Source: JBAZTO01 sp041661865
GTDB lineage: Bacteria; Planctomycetota; Phycisphaerae; SM23-33
Reading direction: 5' to 3'
DNA length: 55,796 nt
Assembly: GCA_041661865.1 (NCBI GenBank)
Contig: JBAZTO010000024.1
Location: forward strand, 1-55,796
Shown here: piece by piece, positions 38,484 through 48,180 of the stretch
Layout of the letters: the number at the start of each line of letters is the position of its first letter
Numbering within the stretch: position 1 is the stretch's first letter
Translations under genes and position numbers: made by a program
Notes under the pieces: generated by a model
The model's input: the letters and a program-made list of their open reading frames with translations, nothing else
Told to the model about the DNA's origin: nothing
Database searches by the model: none

Positions 38484-40001
38484 CTACCCGCAGTTGGCCA
38501 TCACCAGGCACATGCCGTTGTTGGGAAGGTCGAGCACGAAGCGGGCCTTGCCGCCCGAGACGCCGCAACTCATCGTACAGTCAGGCCGCAGCGTCGCCTC
38601 GTCCATCAGGGCCTTCAGGTCGGCCTGGGCGGGATCCTTGGGGCTGCCCATCTTCTGCCAGCGGCGATAGGTGTTGTGACGATCGCGGTCGAGGAAGCAG
38701 CACTCGATCGACATTTCCCTGGCGCCGGCGGGCAGGCCTTCGAGCGTGATTTCCAGCGACTGGCTTCCCTCGGGCGACTCCTGCAATTCGGTGTATTGGT
38801 AGGCTAGGAGCTGGACCTGTCCCTCGCCGCTCCGCGTGGCGATCATGCCCACCGGCTCGCCGGCCCGGCAGCCGCTCACGGCCAGGCGATGGTCGCCCAG
38901 GCGGGCCAGCATTTCGTAGGCCGTCAGGATGGGCTTGGGCACGTTGCCCGCCGTCGTCAGCGAACGGTTTCCGTTGAACATCTTGCCGCAGTAGGCTTCC
39001 CACGCAAAGCCCCAGTACAGGGCCACCGAGGCCGTCATGCCGACGGCATCCTGAAGCGCCCACATGCAATGCACCAGCTTGGCCAGGAACAGGGCGTTGG
39101 CCTCGCTGTTGCGGTATTCCAGACAGGGGTGGTCTTCGGAGGTGCGCTCGAAATTGGAGGCCATGCCCCACTCGTTGAGCTGGAACTCCTTGCCGATCAG
39201 CTCGGGGAAGTCTTCGATAATCCGCTGGACCCACATCAGGTCGCCGATCATCCGCTGCACCGCCGGCTGGACGAGCGGGTGCATCTCCAGCCAGCCGCCC
39301 GAGAGGCCATAGATGTGAAAGGAGATGAAGTCGATCCGCGTGCCCTTCTTGCCCGTCACGTGGTTGGTGCCGTTGACCACGTGGTTGAGGAAACTCTTGA
39401 GGCAGTAGGGCTTGAAGGCCGCCGGCCCGCCGACGCGGATGGCCGGATCCACCGAGCCGACCGAGTCCACGAAAACGTCATAAATGTGGTAAAACTGCTC
39501 CTGCCGCTCCGGCGGATAGCCGTCCGGCTCGTTCCAGACCTCGAAGGGCCACTTTCGCACTTCCTCGCGCCCGAACTTCTCGATCAGGTTGGCGGTGAAG
39601 GCCTTCTGGAGGTCGGCCCACTTGCCCCAGTCCTTCGGGACGCCCGTTTTGCCCCGGGAACCCAGGGCGGCGGGCATGTAGTCCATCTCCATGATCGGGC
39701 GGATGCCGCGATTGACCCACTCGGCGAAGACCGCGTTGATCTTGGAGAAGTCGTAGATCGGCTTGCCGGAAGCATCTTCCTTGTAGACCTCGCCGCCCAC
39801 GCGCAGGCCGCGCTTGATCTCGTCGCTGAGACTGTAGTGGTTGCGGAGCCACTTGACCGAACCGAATTGCTCCAGGCGGTCCAGCAAAGTCTGGCCTTCG
39901 GGACGCGGGGTCATCAAATACAGAAAATCGCAGCCGGCGGCCTGCCAGAACCTGGTGTTGGGCCCGATCGACTTGGCGGCATCAACGGTCAATTGGAGCA
40001 C
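38484..40001 (-). CDS. GH39-like beta-xylosidase/glycosidase
   Basis: 505 residues. Clan GH-A barrel with acid/base E158 in FEVWNEPDG and nucleophile E277 in FQLNEWG. It also has IMEMDYMPAAL near 103 and SFHIYGLSGGW near 227, then a C-terminal beta domain (about 400-505). GH39 enzymes cleave beta-xylosides, iduronides or related bonds, retaining mechanism; the exact substrate is unknown. No signal peptide. AAAGGAAC eight bases before GTG 40001 fixes the start; codons further upstream to 40055 lack a site. Divergent from the GHL6-type gene, with 173 bases between them. Confidence 0.86.
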   Translation of the reverse strand: MLQLTVDAAKSIGPNTRFWQAAGCDFLYLMTPRPEGQTLLDRLEQFGSVKWLRNHYSLSDEIKRGLRVGGEVYKEDASGKPIYDFSKINAVFAEWVNRGIRPIMEMDYMPAALGSRGKTGVPKDWGKWADLQKAFTANLIEKFGREEVRKWPFEVWNEPDGYPPERQEQFYHIYDVFVDSVGSVDPAIRVGGPAAFKPYCLKSFLNHVVNGTNHVTGKKGTRIDFISFHIYGLSGGWLEMHPLVQPAVQRMIGDLMWVQRIIEDFPELIGKEFQLNEWGMASNFERTSEDHPCLEYRNSEANALFLAKLVHCMWALQDAVGMTASVALYWGFAWEAYCGKMFNGNRSLTTAGNVPKPILTAYEMLARLGDHRLAVSGCRAGEPVGMIATRSGEGQVQLLAYQYTELQESPEGSQSLEITLEGLPAGAREMSIECCFLDRDRHNTYRRWQKMGSPKDPAQADLKALMDEATLRPDCTMSCGVSGGKARFVLDLPNNGMCLVMANCG

Positions 40002-40112
40002 GGAGAAGTTCCTTTCAGTTTTATGGATCAAGCATAATCCGCACAACGACTCCATGCGACAGGCTTTTTCATAATTCCACCTTGAACCGGCGCTTGAGTT
40101 GGCGGCGGCGGG

Positions 40113-40125
40113 CGGTATGATACCG
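40113..40125. promoter_or_regulatory. Candidate operator in the glycosidase divergon
   Basis: CGGTATGATACCG is a perfect 13-base palindrome with a central G, placed between the divergent GH39 and GHL6-type starts. Size and symmetry suit a LacI- or GntR-type repressor site. No regulator gene is adjacent. Confidence 0.4.
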
Positions 40126-40174
40126 GCTCGTCAGTAACGGATGGTTCGTCGGCAACAAGGTATCGGAGCGTGAC

Positions 40175-42169
40175 ATGATTACAGTGGCTTCCCGCCAGGT
40201 TCACCTGGATTTCCATACGTCTGAAGACATCCCCGGAGTCGGCTCGCGGTTCAACAAGAAGCAGTGGCAACGCGCCCTGAAATTGGGGCACGTCAACTCC
40301 ATCACTGTTTTCGCCAAGTGCCATCACAGTTGGAGCTACTATCCGACGAAGATCGGCCAGGTTCACCCGACGCTCAAGCGGAACCTGCTGGCCCAGCAGA
40401 TCGCCGCCTGCCACGAAATCGGCGTCCGTGCCCCGATCTACTACACCGTCGGCTGGTCGGCCAACGACGCGGCGCAGCATCCCGAGTGGTGCGTCCGCCA
40501 TCGCGACGGCTCTATCCACGCGACCAAAGCTCTTGCCCCCGACGCCAAGCCGACCGACCCGCGTGGGACGTGCTCGTGGAACTTCCTGTGCCCCTCGGGC
40601 GACTACCTGGACCTGATGCTGCGTCAGACGGAGGAAATCTGCCGGACCTTCGACGTCGACGGGTTCTTCTACGACATCACCAGCGGACCGAAATGCTTCT
40701 GCGAGAACTGCATGCGCGGCATGAAGGAAGCGGGCCTGGACAGCGAGAAGGACGCGGACGCCAAGCTCTACAACACGCGCAAGTGGCACCATTTCATGGA
40801 CGGGTGCACGAGCATCATTCAGCGGTTCCATCCGGATGCGAGCATTTTCTTCAACGGCTCGGCGCAGGTGTACGACACGGAGATGCACGACCGGGTGACG
40901 CACTACGAGTTGGAAGACCTGCCCACGACGTGGGGCGGCTACGAGAAGTTTCCGCTCCGCTCGCGGTATTTCGCCAACAAGGGCCGGAAATACCTGGCGA
41001 TGAGCGGCAAGTTCCACACGTGGTGGGGCGAGTTTGGCGGGTTCAAGCATCCCGACGCGATCCGCTTTGAGGCCGCCGCCATGATCGCCTACGGCGCGCG
41101 GTGCTCGTTCGGCGACCAGGCGCACCCGGCCGGCGACCTGGACGAGTCCACGTATCGCAACATCGGGGTCGGCTACAAGTACGTCAAGCAGATCGAGGAA
41201 TACGGGCTGGACAGCGAGCCGGCGAGTACGCTGGGCGTCTGGCTGACCGGCCAGGGCGGCCTGCCCAAGGACAGCGGCCCCGGCTGCGACCAGGGGACGA
41301 TCAACATGCTCCTGGAGAGCCAGGCCGACTTCCGCATCGTGGACCCGACCGGTGACTTGTCGAGCTTTGAGGCCATCATCCTGACGGGCAACGTCCGCCT
41401 GGACGAGCCGGCGGCGGCCAAGCTGACGAAGTTCATCAAGCGTGGCGGCGGGCTCCTGGTCACCGGCGAGAGCGGCCTGAACGCCGAAGGGACGAAGTTC
41501 ATGATCGACGTGGGGGCCAAGTATGTCGGGCCGGCCCGCTACGAGTTGGACTACCTGGCCGTGGGCAAGGAACTGGGCAAGGGCCTGGTGGAGTCGCCGT
41601 TCCTGTGCTACATCCCGGCGGTGCGGGTCAAGGCCACCAGCGGCACCGTACTGGCCGGCATCCACGAGCCGTACTTCAATCGCACCATCGCGCACTACTG
41701 CTCGCACCAGAACACCCCGAACCAGTTGACCAAGGCCGGCCATCCCGGCGCGATCCGCAAGGGCAAGGTGGTCTACTTGCCGCACCGGCTGGGTCAGATG
41801 TACCACGACCAGGGCACGCGGCTGTACCGCGACCTGTTCCGCAACGCGCTGGAGATGGTCTACCCCCGTCGCACGCTGCGGGTGGACATGCCCAGCGCCG
41901 CCCAGGTGACCGTGGTTCGCCAGGCCGACCGCAACCGCTACGTCGCGCACCTGCTGTACGGCCCGCCCCTCAAGCGAGGCCGCTGCCTGATCATCGAGGA
42001 CCTGGTGAGCCTCAAGAACGTGCCAGTGGAGCTGCGCGTGGATGAGAAAATCCGCAAGGCCTACCTGGTCCCGCAGCGCAAGGCGCTTCCCCTTCGCCGA
42101 GTGGGCGGCGCGGTCAAGGTCACCGTGCCGGATGTAACTTGCCACCAGGCCGTGGTGTTTGAGTATTGA
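40175..42169 (+). CDS. GHL6-type putative glycosyl hydrolase with GATase-like domain
   Basis: 664 residues. The N-terminal barrel resembles the hypothetical glycosyl hydrolase 6 (GHL6) family: WSYYPTKIGQVHPTLKRNLL, APIYYTVGWSANDAAQHPEW, DVDGFFYDITSGPKCFCENC. The D in FFYDIT is a likely active-site residue and the CFC-x2-C is a family cysteine cluster. Residues about 350-470 (LGVWLTGQGG, FEAIILTGNVRLD, IKRGGGLLVTGESG) look like the beta-galactosidase trimerisation fold, followed by a beta domain. No signal peptide. A GGAG site precedes the ATG at 40175. Activity unproved; with GH39 it suggests intracellular oligosaccharide breakdown. Confidence 0.8.
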   Translation: MITVASRQVHLDFHTSEDIPGVGSRFNKKQWQRALKLGHVNSITVFAKCHHSWSYYPTKIGQVHPTLKRNLLAQQIAACHEIGVRAPIYYTVGWSANDAAQHPEWCVRHRDGSIHATKALAPDAKPTDPRGTCSWNFLCPSGDYLDLMLRQTEEICRTFDVDGFFYDITSGPKCFCENCMRGMKEAGLDSEKDADAKLYNTRKWHHFMDGCTSIIQRFHPDASIFFNGSAQVYDTEMHDRVTHYELEDLPTTWGGYEKFPLRSRYFANKGRKYLAMSGKFHTWWGEFGGFKHPDAIRFEAAAMIAYGARCSFGDQAHPAGDLDESTYRNIGVGYKYVKQIEEYGLDSEPASTLGVWLTGQGGLPKDSGPGCDQGTINMLLESQADFRIVDPTGDLSSFEAIILTGNVRLDEPAAAKLTKFIKRGGGLLVTGESGLNAEGTKFMIDVGAKYVGPARYELDYLAVGKELGKGLVESPFLCYIPAVRVKATSGTVLAGIHEPYFNRTIAHYCSHQNTPNQLTKAGHPGAIRKGKVVYLPHRLGQMYHDQGTRLYRDLFRNALEMVYPRRTLRVDMPSAAQVTVVRQADRNRYVAHLLYGPPLKRGRCLIIEDLVSLKNVPVELRVDEKIRKAYLVPQRKALPLRRVGGAVKVTVPDVTCHQAVVFEY

Positions 42170-42196
42170 GAAGGCCTGTCGCAGATAAAGTGATTG

Positions 42197-42267
42197 GGTG
42201 CCACGACTGCGTCGTGTGCAGCCGTGCATAGCGTCTACACTGCTGCAAACACCGCAGCAGTGGCACC
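42197..42267. repeat. GGTGCCAC element copy C (71 bp)
   Basis: Same ends, hairpins and exact 71-bp length as copy B and in the same orientation. One arm base differs (CACGACTGC for CACGGCTGC). It lies in the convergent gap between the GHL6-type gene and pfk. Confidence 0.95.
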
Positions 42268-42291
42268 GGCGGAATCAGACTTGACGCGATA

Positions 42292-43380
<1,089 letters not shown>

Positions 43381-43587
43381 TTCTTTTCTCCTGGGGTCCA
43401 TAATACTTCGGCGACCTGAAGAGGCAAAGTGAAGTCAAAACCATCCGGGCGGCCAACGGGGAGCGATATTCGACCAACGTTCACGCACCGCGGGAGTTAC
43501 GGAGTTCTCCATGCTCCGTGGCTGCCTATGATGAAATATGAAGCGCGGCGAGATGAATCTTGCGAAGCTAAAGGCGGGGAGGCGTTA

Positions 43588-44721
43588 ATGCCCAAAGATC
43601 CGATCCGAATCCTGCTGGTGGAGGATAATCCCGGCGACGTGAGGCTTTTGGAGCACGCGCTGTGGCAGGTGCCTCGGATTGTGACCAAGGTCTCACGGGC
43701 TGACAGTGTCGCCGCCTTGCGCGCGTTGCTCGCCAAGGAGGCCTTCGACGTCATACTCCTGGACCTGGACTTGCCCGACAGTCGGGGCCTCAGCACGGTT
43801 CACAGTGCCACGGCCGCAGCGCCGTCCATGCCGATCATCGTCCTGACCGGGATCAATGACGAAAGCGTGGGCATGGACGCGGTGCGGCGAGGGGCCCAGG
43901 ATTACCTGGTCAAGGGCGAAGTCGACGGCTGGCAGTTGATCCGAACCATTCATTACGCCATCGAGCGGAAGCAGACCCAGTTGGAGTTACGTAAGGCCTA
44001 CGAACAGACCGAGCATCGCGTCGCCCAGAACGCGATGGAACTCTGCGAGGCGGCCTCGGAGTTGACCCTGGCCGAGCAGCGTGAGCGGCGGCGGTTGGCG
44101 CAGGTGATCCACGATCACGTGGAACAACTTCTCGTCGAGGCGAGAGGGCACTTGAGCTTCGTGAGTGACAAGATTTCCGACGGTGAGTCGCAGTCGGCGC
44201 TGGCCCACATTGACGGCCTGCTGGAGAAGTCGGTCGAGGCGGTCCATTCGCTGAGGGTGGAACTGAGCCCGCCGGCCTTGTATGACATCGGGCTGGCGGG
44301 CGCCCTGCGATGGCTGGGCCAGTGGATGCAGGAGACCCACGGCCTGTCGGTGAGCGTGGAAAGCGATATCGAGCTGCCCGCCGACAGCGAGGGCGTGTGC
44401 GATTTTCTCTTCCAGGCGGTGCGGGAGTTGCTCGTTAACGTCGTCAAGCACGCCCGCGTCAATAAGGCCCTCATACGGATGAGCCCGCTGGCCCCGCCCG
44501 CCGACGGGCAGGGCGCCGGCGGCATCCAGATCCTCGTCAGCGACGACGGCGTGGGCTTTGATCCGGCGACACTCGATGCCGCCCCAGGCGCCGGCGGCGG
44601 CTTTCGGCTCATCAGCGCGCAGCGTCGCATGCGACTGCTGGGCGGTCGCCTGGATATCGACAGCGCCCCCGGCAAGGGGGCCCGCATCCTGTTGACCCTG
44701 CCCCTCTCCCGACGGCAATAG
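43588..44721 (+). CDS. Receiver-HisKA_3 histidine kinase
   Basis: 377 residues. The N-terminal receiver (about 5-128) has acidic VEDNPGD, phospho-acceptor D59 (ILLDLDLPDS), and QDYLVKGE. It is followed directly by a coiled coil and a HisKA_3 helix with phospho-His 175 (LAQVIHDHVEQ), then an ATPase (RELLVNVVKHA about 277; SDDGVGFDP). Its receiver is clearly related to that of the larger kinase at 32259 (shared LLVEDxxGDxRLL, LPDSxG, GAQDYLVKG), so the two arose by duplication. No regulator gene is adjacent. GGGGAGGCG precedes the ATG at 43588. Confidence 0.9.
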   Translation: MPKDPIRILLVEDNPGDVRLLEHALWQVPRIVTKVSRADSVAALRALLAKEAFDVILLDLDLPDSRGLSTVHSATAAAPSMPIIVLTGINDESVGMDAVRRGAQDYLVKGEVDGWQLIRTIHYAIERKQTQLELRKAYEQTEHRVAQNAMELCEAASELTLAEQRERRRLAQVIHDHVEQLLVEARGHLSFVSDKISDGESQSALAHIDGLLEKSVEAVHSLRVELSPPALYDIGLAGALRWLGQWMQETHGLSVSVESDIELPADSEGVCDFLFQAVRELLVNVVKHARVNKALIRMSPLAPPADGQGAGGIQILVSDDGVGFDPATLDAAPGAGGGFRLISAQRRMRLLGGRLDIDSAPGKGARILLTLPLSRRQ

Positions 44722-44782
44722 GCCGCAACGGCGGTCACGGGCCTTTTCACGTCAATTCAAGGATCATTCCAAGCCAATGTGC

Positions 44783-44810
44783 GGTACTTCATCAAAGGTA
44801 CTTCATCAAA
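44783..44810. repeat. Perfect tandem 14-bp duplication
   Basis: GGTACTTCATCAAA occurs twice head to tail at 44783-44796 and 44797-44810, in the leader of the ABC ATPase gene. Just downstream ATTGTCA and TGACAAT form a 7-bp inverted pair. Confidence 0.9.
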
Positions 44811-44868
44811 GCTATTGTCATGGCAGGGCCCAATGTGTGACAATGGCTACGAAACAATGGGAGCGAAC

Positions 44869-46011
44869 ATGGCCGAGGTGATTCTCGAAGGCGTGCAGAA
44901 AGTTTATGCCGGCGGCGTTGAGGCCGTGCGGGATCTGGACTTGCACATCAGCGACCAGGAGTTCATCGTCCTGGTCGGGCCGTCGGGGTGCGGCAAGAGC
45001 ACGACGCTTCGGATGGTGGCGGGGCTGGAGGAAGTGACGGCCGGGACCATTCGCATCGACGACCGCGTGGTCAACGACGTGGCGCCCAAGGACCGCGATA
45101 TCGCGATGGTCTTCCAGAATTACGCGCTGTACCCGCACATGAGCGTCTACAAGAACATGGCCTTCGCGCTGAAGCTTCGCAAGTTTCCCAAGGCCGAGAT
45201 TGATCGCCGCGTCCGCGAGGCGGCGGGGGTGCTGGGGATCTCCGAACTGCTGGATCGCAAGCCCAAGGCGCTGTCCGGCGGCCAGCGCCAGCGCGTGGCG
45301 GTGGGGCGCGCGATCGTGCGGCATCCCAAGGCGTTCCTGTTCGACGAGCCGCTTTCCAACCTCGATGCCAAGCTGCGCGTGGAGATGCGGGCCGAACTCA
45401 AGAGGCTTCACCGGCGGCTGGCGACGACCACTATCTACGTCACGCACGACCAGGAAGAGGCCATGACGCTGGGCGACCGGATCGTGGTGATGAAGGACGG
45501 CCTGGTGCAGCAGGCCGACACGCCGCTGGAGGTCTACATCCGCCCGGCCAATCGTTTCGTGGCGGGTTTTGTGGGTACGCCGCCCATGAACTTCTTCGAG
45601 GGTTTCCTGAGGAGAGGCCAAGCCGCCGACAACGGAGGGCTGGTGTTCGAGGACGGCGCCATTCGCGTGCGTCTGAGTGATGCCCAGGCGGCCCGGCTGG
45701 CCCGTCACATTGACAAGCCCGTCGTGCTGGGCGTGCGGCCCGAGGCGATGAACGTGCGGGCCGAGGGACGCTTCGCGGGCAAAGGCAACACCCTCGCCGT
45801 TACCGTCAGTGTCACCGAGTTGCTGGGCGAGAAGATGGATGTCCTTTCGGCCACGGCCAGGCATCCGCACATTGTTTCACGCGTGGACGCCCAGGCGGAC
45901 ATCGAAGCGGGTTCGTCCCTGACGCTGCACCTGGATATGGAGAAGGTCCACGTCTTCGAGTGCGACCCAGGCGGCCGAAACCTCAGCCTGGAATACAGAA
46001 TAGGGGGTTGA
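44869..46011 (+). CDS. Sugar ABC transporter ATPase (UgpC/MsmK/MalK type)
   Basis: 380 residues. Walker A GPSGCGKST (37-45), Q-loop VFQNYALYPHMSVYKNM, signature LSGGQRQRVAVGRAI, Walker B FLFDEPLSNLDA and H-loop YVTHDQEEA. The C-terminal TOBE/OB region (about 240-380) contains GTPPMNFFEG and VLGVRPEAM, typical of the CUT1 sugar ATPases. It would power uptake of oligosaccharides or glycerol phosphate. No permease or binding protein is adjacent, so it may serve several transporters, as MsmK does. GGGAG precedes the ATG at 44869. Confidence 0.92.
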   Translation: MAEVILEGVQKVYAGGVEAVRDLDLHISDQEFIVLVGPSGCGKSTTLRMVAGLEEVTAGTIRIDDRVVNDVAPKDRDIAMVFQNYALYPHMSVYKNMAFALKLRKFPKAEIDRRVREAAGVLGISELLDRKPKALSGGQRQRVAVGRAIVRHPKAFLFDEPLSNLDAKLRVEMRAELKRLHRRLATTTIYVTHDQEEAMTLGDRIVVMKDGLVQQADTPLEVYIRPANRFVAGFVGTPPMNFFEGFLRRGQAADNGGLVFEDGAIRVRLSDAQAARLARHIDKPVVLGVRPEAMNVRAEGRFAGKGNTLAVTVSVTELLGEKMDVLSATARHPHIVSRVDAQADIEAGSSLTLHLDMEKVHVFECDPGGRNLSLEYRIGG

Positions 46012-46434
46012 CACGACAGGTACTAATACCTAGACTATGGGGAAGCTGGTGGATTTCGGTTGATCGATAGGGGTTCCAAAACGGAAGTAAGTGGAATCTC
46101 CTAGGAAGTAATAAGTGGTTTACTTGGATTTCGCTTGCATGAAATCGTCAACCCGCGATAAAATGAACCATCAGAGGCCCGAAAGGGTTTGTACAATTTT
46201 ACCCACTTTCAAACCGGTTCCCCCCCGGCCGGTTTGAATGCTGAGGCGGAGCCTGTCGTCCCCCCCCGCGGCAGGCCCGCCATTTTTTTTTGACCTGCCA
46301 GTAATCAACCTTCTGGCTTCAACCACGACTGGCTGAATCATCCTTGTCGCGATAGGGTGGATGAGCAAGAGTATCCGCCGGACTGCAACCCAAGACTTGT
46401 AAAGGAGTTTCGCCTCGCGCTGGGCTGGGGCGTC
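46012..46434 (+). other. Long convergent gap with strong stem-loops, candidate ncRNA or 3' UTR
   Basis: 423 bases between two converging genes, less GC-rich than its surroundings and without a credible open frame. It contains GATTTC/GAAATC around GCTTGCAT (about 46128-46148), a perfect 10-bp stem TTCAAACCGG/CCGGTTTGAA (46208-46238) over a C-rich loop, and the terminator at 46251-46291. After the terminator, 46292-46434 shows nothing. Confidence 0.5.
46251..46291 (+). terminator. Intrinsic terminator-like hairpin with T9
   Basis: GCCTGTCG (46251-46258) pairs with CGGCAGGC (46269-46276), one G-U pair, across a C-rich loop. Six bases later come nine T (46283-46291). It would end plus-strand transcription from the ABC ATPase gene or from a separate RNA. 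Confidence 0.6.
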
Positions 46435-47538
46435 TCAGATGCCTTCGCCGGTCAGCAGGGCCTGGGTGAGTTTCTGGGCGACCTTCTTGTTGGCGAACAT
46501 CAGCGGCAGGAGCATCTGGAAGGGCGTGGTGGGGGGGCGAAGGCGGCCCTCAAGCTGCTTTCGCCAGGCCTTCTCGTAGCCGGTCAGGGCATCCTGAACG
46601 TCCTGTGTGCCCAAAGCTGCCAAGCCCGCCTCGGCGGCGAGAATGGCCGACGCCACTGTCGGCACCAGCGCCTGCCCGGTGATGGCCTCGGCAAACCCGC
46701 CGGCAGTGCCCGCCAGCACGCTGCGTTTGGCCAAGTGAGTCTCCAGTTCCAAGGCCATGCCCGCCGGAGGTCGCCAGACCGCACCCCTGGCCCGCCCCAG
46801 CGGCAAGTTCGTCGGCAGCAGTTTGCCCCGCTGAAGGACCGACACCATCGCCGACAGTTCCGCCGCCCGCGTCAGGGACGCGGCGGAACTGGAAATCACC
46901 CGCAGGTGAAGCAGGTTGCCCACGCAGAAGAACACGCCCAGCTCCGTGCGCTCGGGCAGTTCCAGCACGTGTAGGGCGCCATCCAGCGGCTCGTCGATGT
47001 GGCAGTCCAGCCCGGCCACCACCAGCGGCGAGGGGCCGATTGTTCGGGCTGGCAAGGCCAGGTCGCCCAAGGCGTCGTTGGGCCTGCCCTGCACGAAGAT
47101 CAGCAGCCTAGCGGCCACCTGGGCCGAGCCGACCAGTTCCACATGATCCTCGTCCAGCCGAATGGCCGGCGGGGTGGTGCTGGTGCGAATCTTCGCGCCG
47201 GCCTTCTTGGCTGCAGCCGCCAGCACCCGGGTCAACTCGGAAGTCTGAAGAAAATGGCCCACGTTGGACGCGGAACGCTGCTCCGCCGTTCTTGACAGGT
47301 CGTTGCTGTGATAGACCACCGTCTTGAACGCCTGGGCCTTGCAGGCCTTGGCCAGGTCGCGAGGCAGATGCGGCAGGTGGAAGAAGTCGGCGCTGACCCA
47401 GTCCGCCAATGGGCACTGGGCGCCCTGCTGGGGCACATCCAGCACGACGACATCGCATTTCTTCTTGGCCAGGTAGTAGGCCGCCGCGTAACCAGCCGGC
47501 GTGCCCCCGAGGATCGCAATGTCGTGCAGGCGAAGCAT
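46435..47538 (-). CDS. FAD-dependent oxidoreductase (geranylgeranyl-reductase-like)
   Basis: 367 residues. N-terminal nucleotide-binding fold DIAILGGTPAGYAAAYYLAK, a variant of GxGxxG, followed by VVVLD. The middle, TSELTRVLAAAAKKAGAKI, and late GTAGGFAEAITGQALVPTVA match the shared layout of FAD monooxygenase/geranylgeranyl reductase-like enzymes. Substrate unknown. The start is the ATG at 47538 (MLRLHDIAIL); codons further upstream to 47697 overlap the dehydratase end and are unlikely. It lies downstream of the pterin dehydratase on the same strand. Confidence 0.78.
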   Translation of the reverse strand: MLRLHDIAILGGTPAGYAAAYYLAKKKCDVVVLDVPQQGAQCPLADWVSADFFHLPHLPRDLAKACKAQAFKTVVYHSNDLSRTAEQRSASNVGHFLQTSELTRVLAAAAKKAGAKIRTSTTPPAIRLDEDHVELVGSAQVAARLLIFVQGRPNDALGDLALPARTIGPSPLVVAGLDCHIDEPLDGALHVLELPERTELGVFFCVGNLLHLRVISSSAASLTRAAELSAMVSVLQRGKLLPTNLPLGRARGAVWRPPAGMALELETHLAKRSVLAGTAGGFAEAITGQALVPTVASAILAAEAGLAALGTQDVQDALTGYEKAWRKQLEGRLRPPTTPFQMLLPLMFANKKVAQKLTQALLTGEGI

Positions 47539-47680
47539 AAGCCCTAGGCTACCAAGCGTTAGGGCCGTTGGCAAGCATGCGATAATTGCCGTGGCGGCAT
47601 CCTGAGGCCGATTTTGATCCCGCGGCACGGGATCGGCCTTGGCCGGCCTGTCAGCAAACGGCTGGAGTGGCTGGCCAAGG

Positions 47681-48016
47681 TCATTCAATCCGGTCAATCT
47701 TCGCAGCCAGGATGAAATCGCTCTCGTGCAGGCCGTCGATCTTGTGCGTCCACAGATCGATTCGCACTATGCCCCAGGTGAAGGCGATCCACGGGTGATG
47801 GCCCTCCTGCTCAGCCAGTTCGCCGACCTTGTTGACGAACTCCAGCGCCTGGGCGAAGTTCTTGAACTTGAAACTCCGCGAGATGTGGTGATCGTTGCCG
47901 ACGATGTCCCACGCGGGCACCTGCAGGCTGTATTCTCGCAGCTTGTCGCCCTTGAGGGGTTCGGCGCCCGCCTGGCAGGCGGTGCATTTCCTGGCCGTCA
48001 AGTCTGGCAGAGTCAT
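47681..48016 (-). CDS. phhB: Pterin-4a-carbinolamine dehydratase
   Basis: 111 residues with the family active-site motif GHHPWI (His73, His74, Pro75) and the later His91 in WTHKIDGLHESDF. It dehydrates 4a-hydroxytetrahydropterin and in many bacteria is found without an aromatic amino acid hydroxylase, where it may assist folate or molybdopterin metabolism. An N-terminal pair, CTAC (11-14), is common in these bacterial homologues. The ATG at 48016 follows AAAGGGGATCCACC. Confidence 0.93.
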   Translation of the reverse strand: MTLPDLTARKCTACQAGAEPLKGDKLREYSLQVPAWDIVGNDHHISRSFKFKNFAQALEFVNKVGELAEQEGHHPWIAFTWGIVRIDLWTHKIDGLHESDFILAAKIDRIE

Positions 48017-48060
48017 GGTGGATCCCCTTTCATGTATTGGAACATTGTAGGGCGGAAATC

Positions 48061-48178
48061 AGTGCAAAGTGCGGGGTGCGAAGTGCGAAGAAAAACCCAC
48101 AGAAGACCCATTGCGGCCATGGTGTGAAAAAATCGCCAGAAAGGTCGTTCGCACTTCGACCTGCGAACTTCGCACTTG
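48061..48178. repeat. AAGTGCGAAG-type inverted repeat, copy 1
   Basis: AGTGCAAAGTGCGGGGTGCG and following AAGTGCGAAG on the left face TTCGCACTTCGACCTGCGAA and CTTCGCACTT on the right. It separates rpoN from the pterin dehydratase. A related copy is at 50371-50464. Confidence 0.7.
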
Positions 48179-48180
48179 TG

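Noticed and set aside
40028..42229. 733-codon minus-strand open frame opposite the GHL6-type gene
   Set aside because: Same shadow effect; the plus-strand frame has family motifs and a ribosome site, the minus-strand frame has neither.
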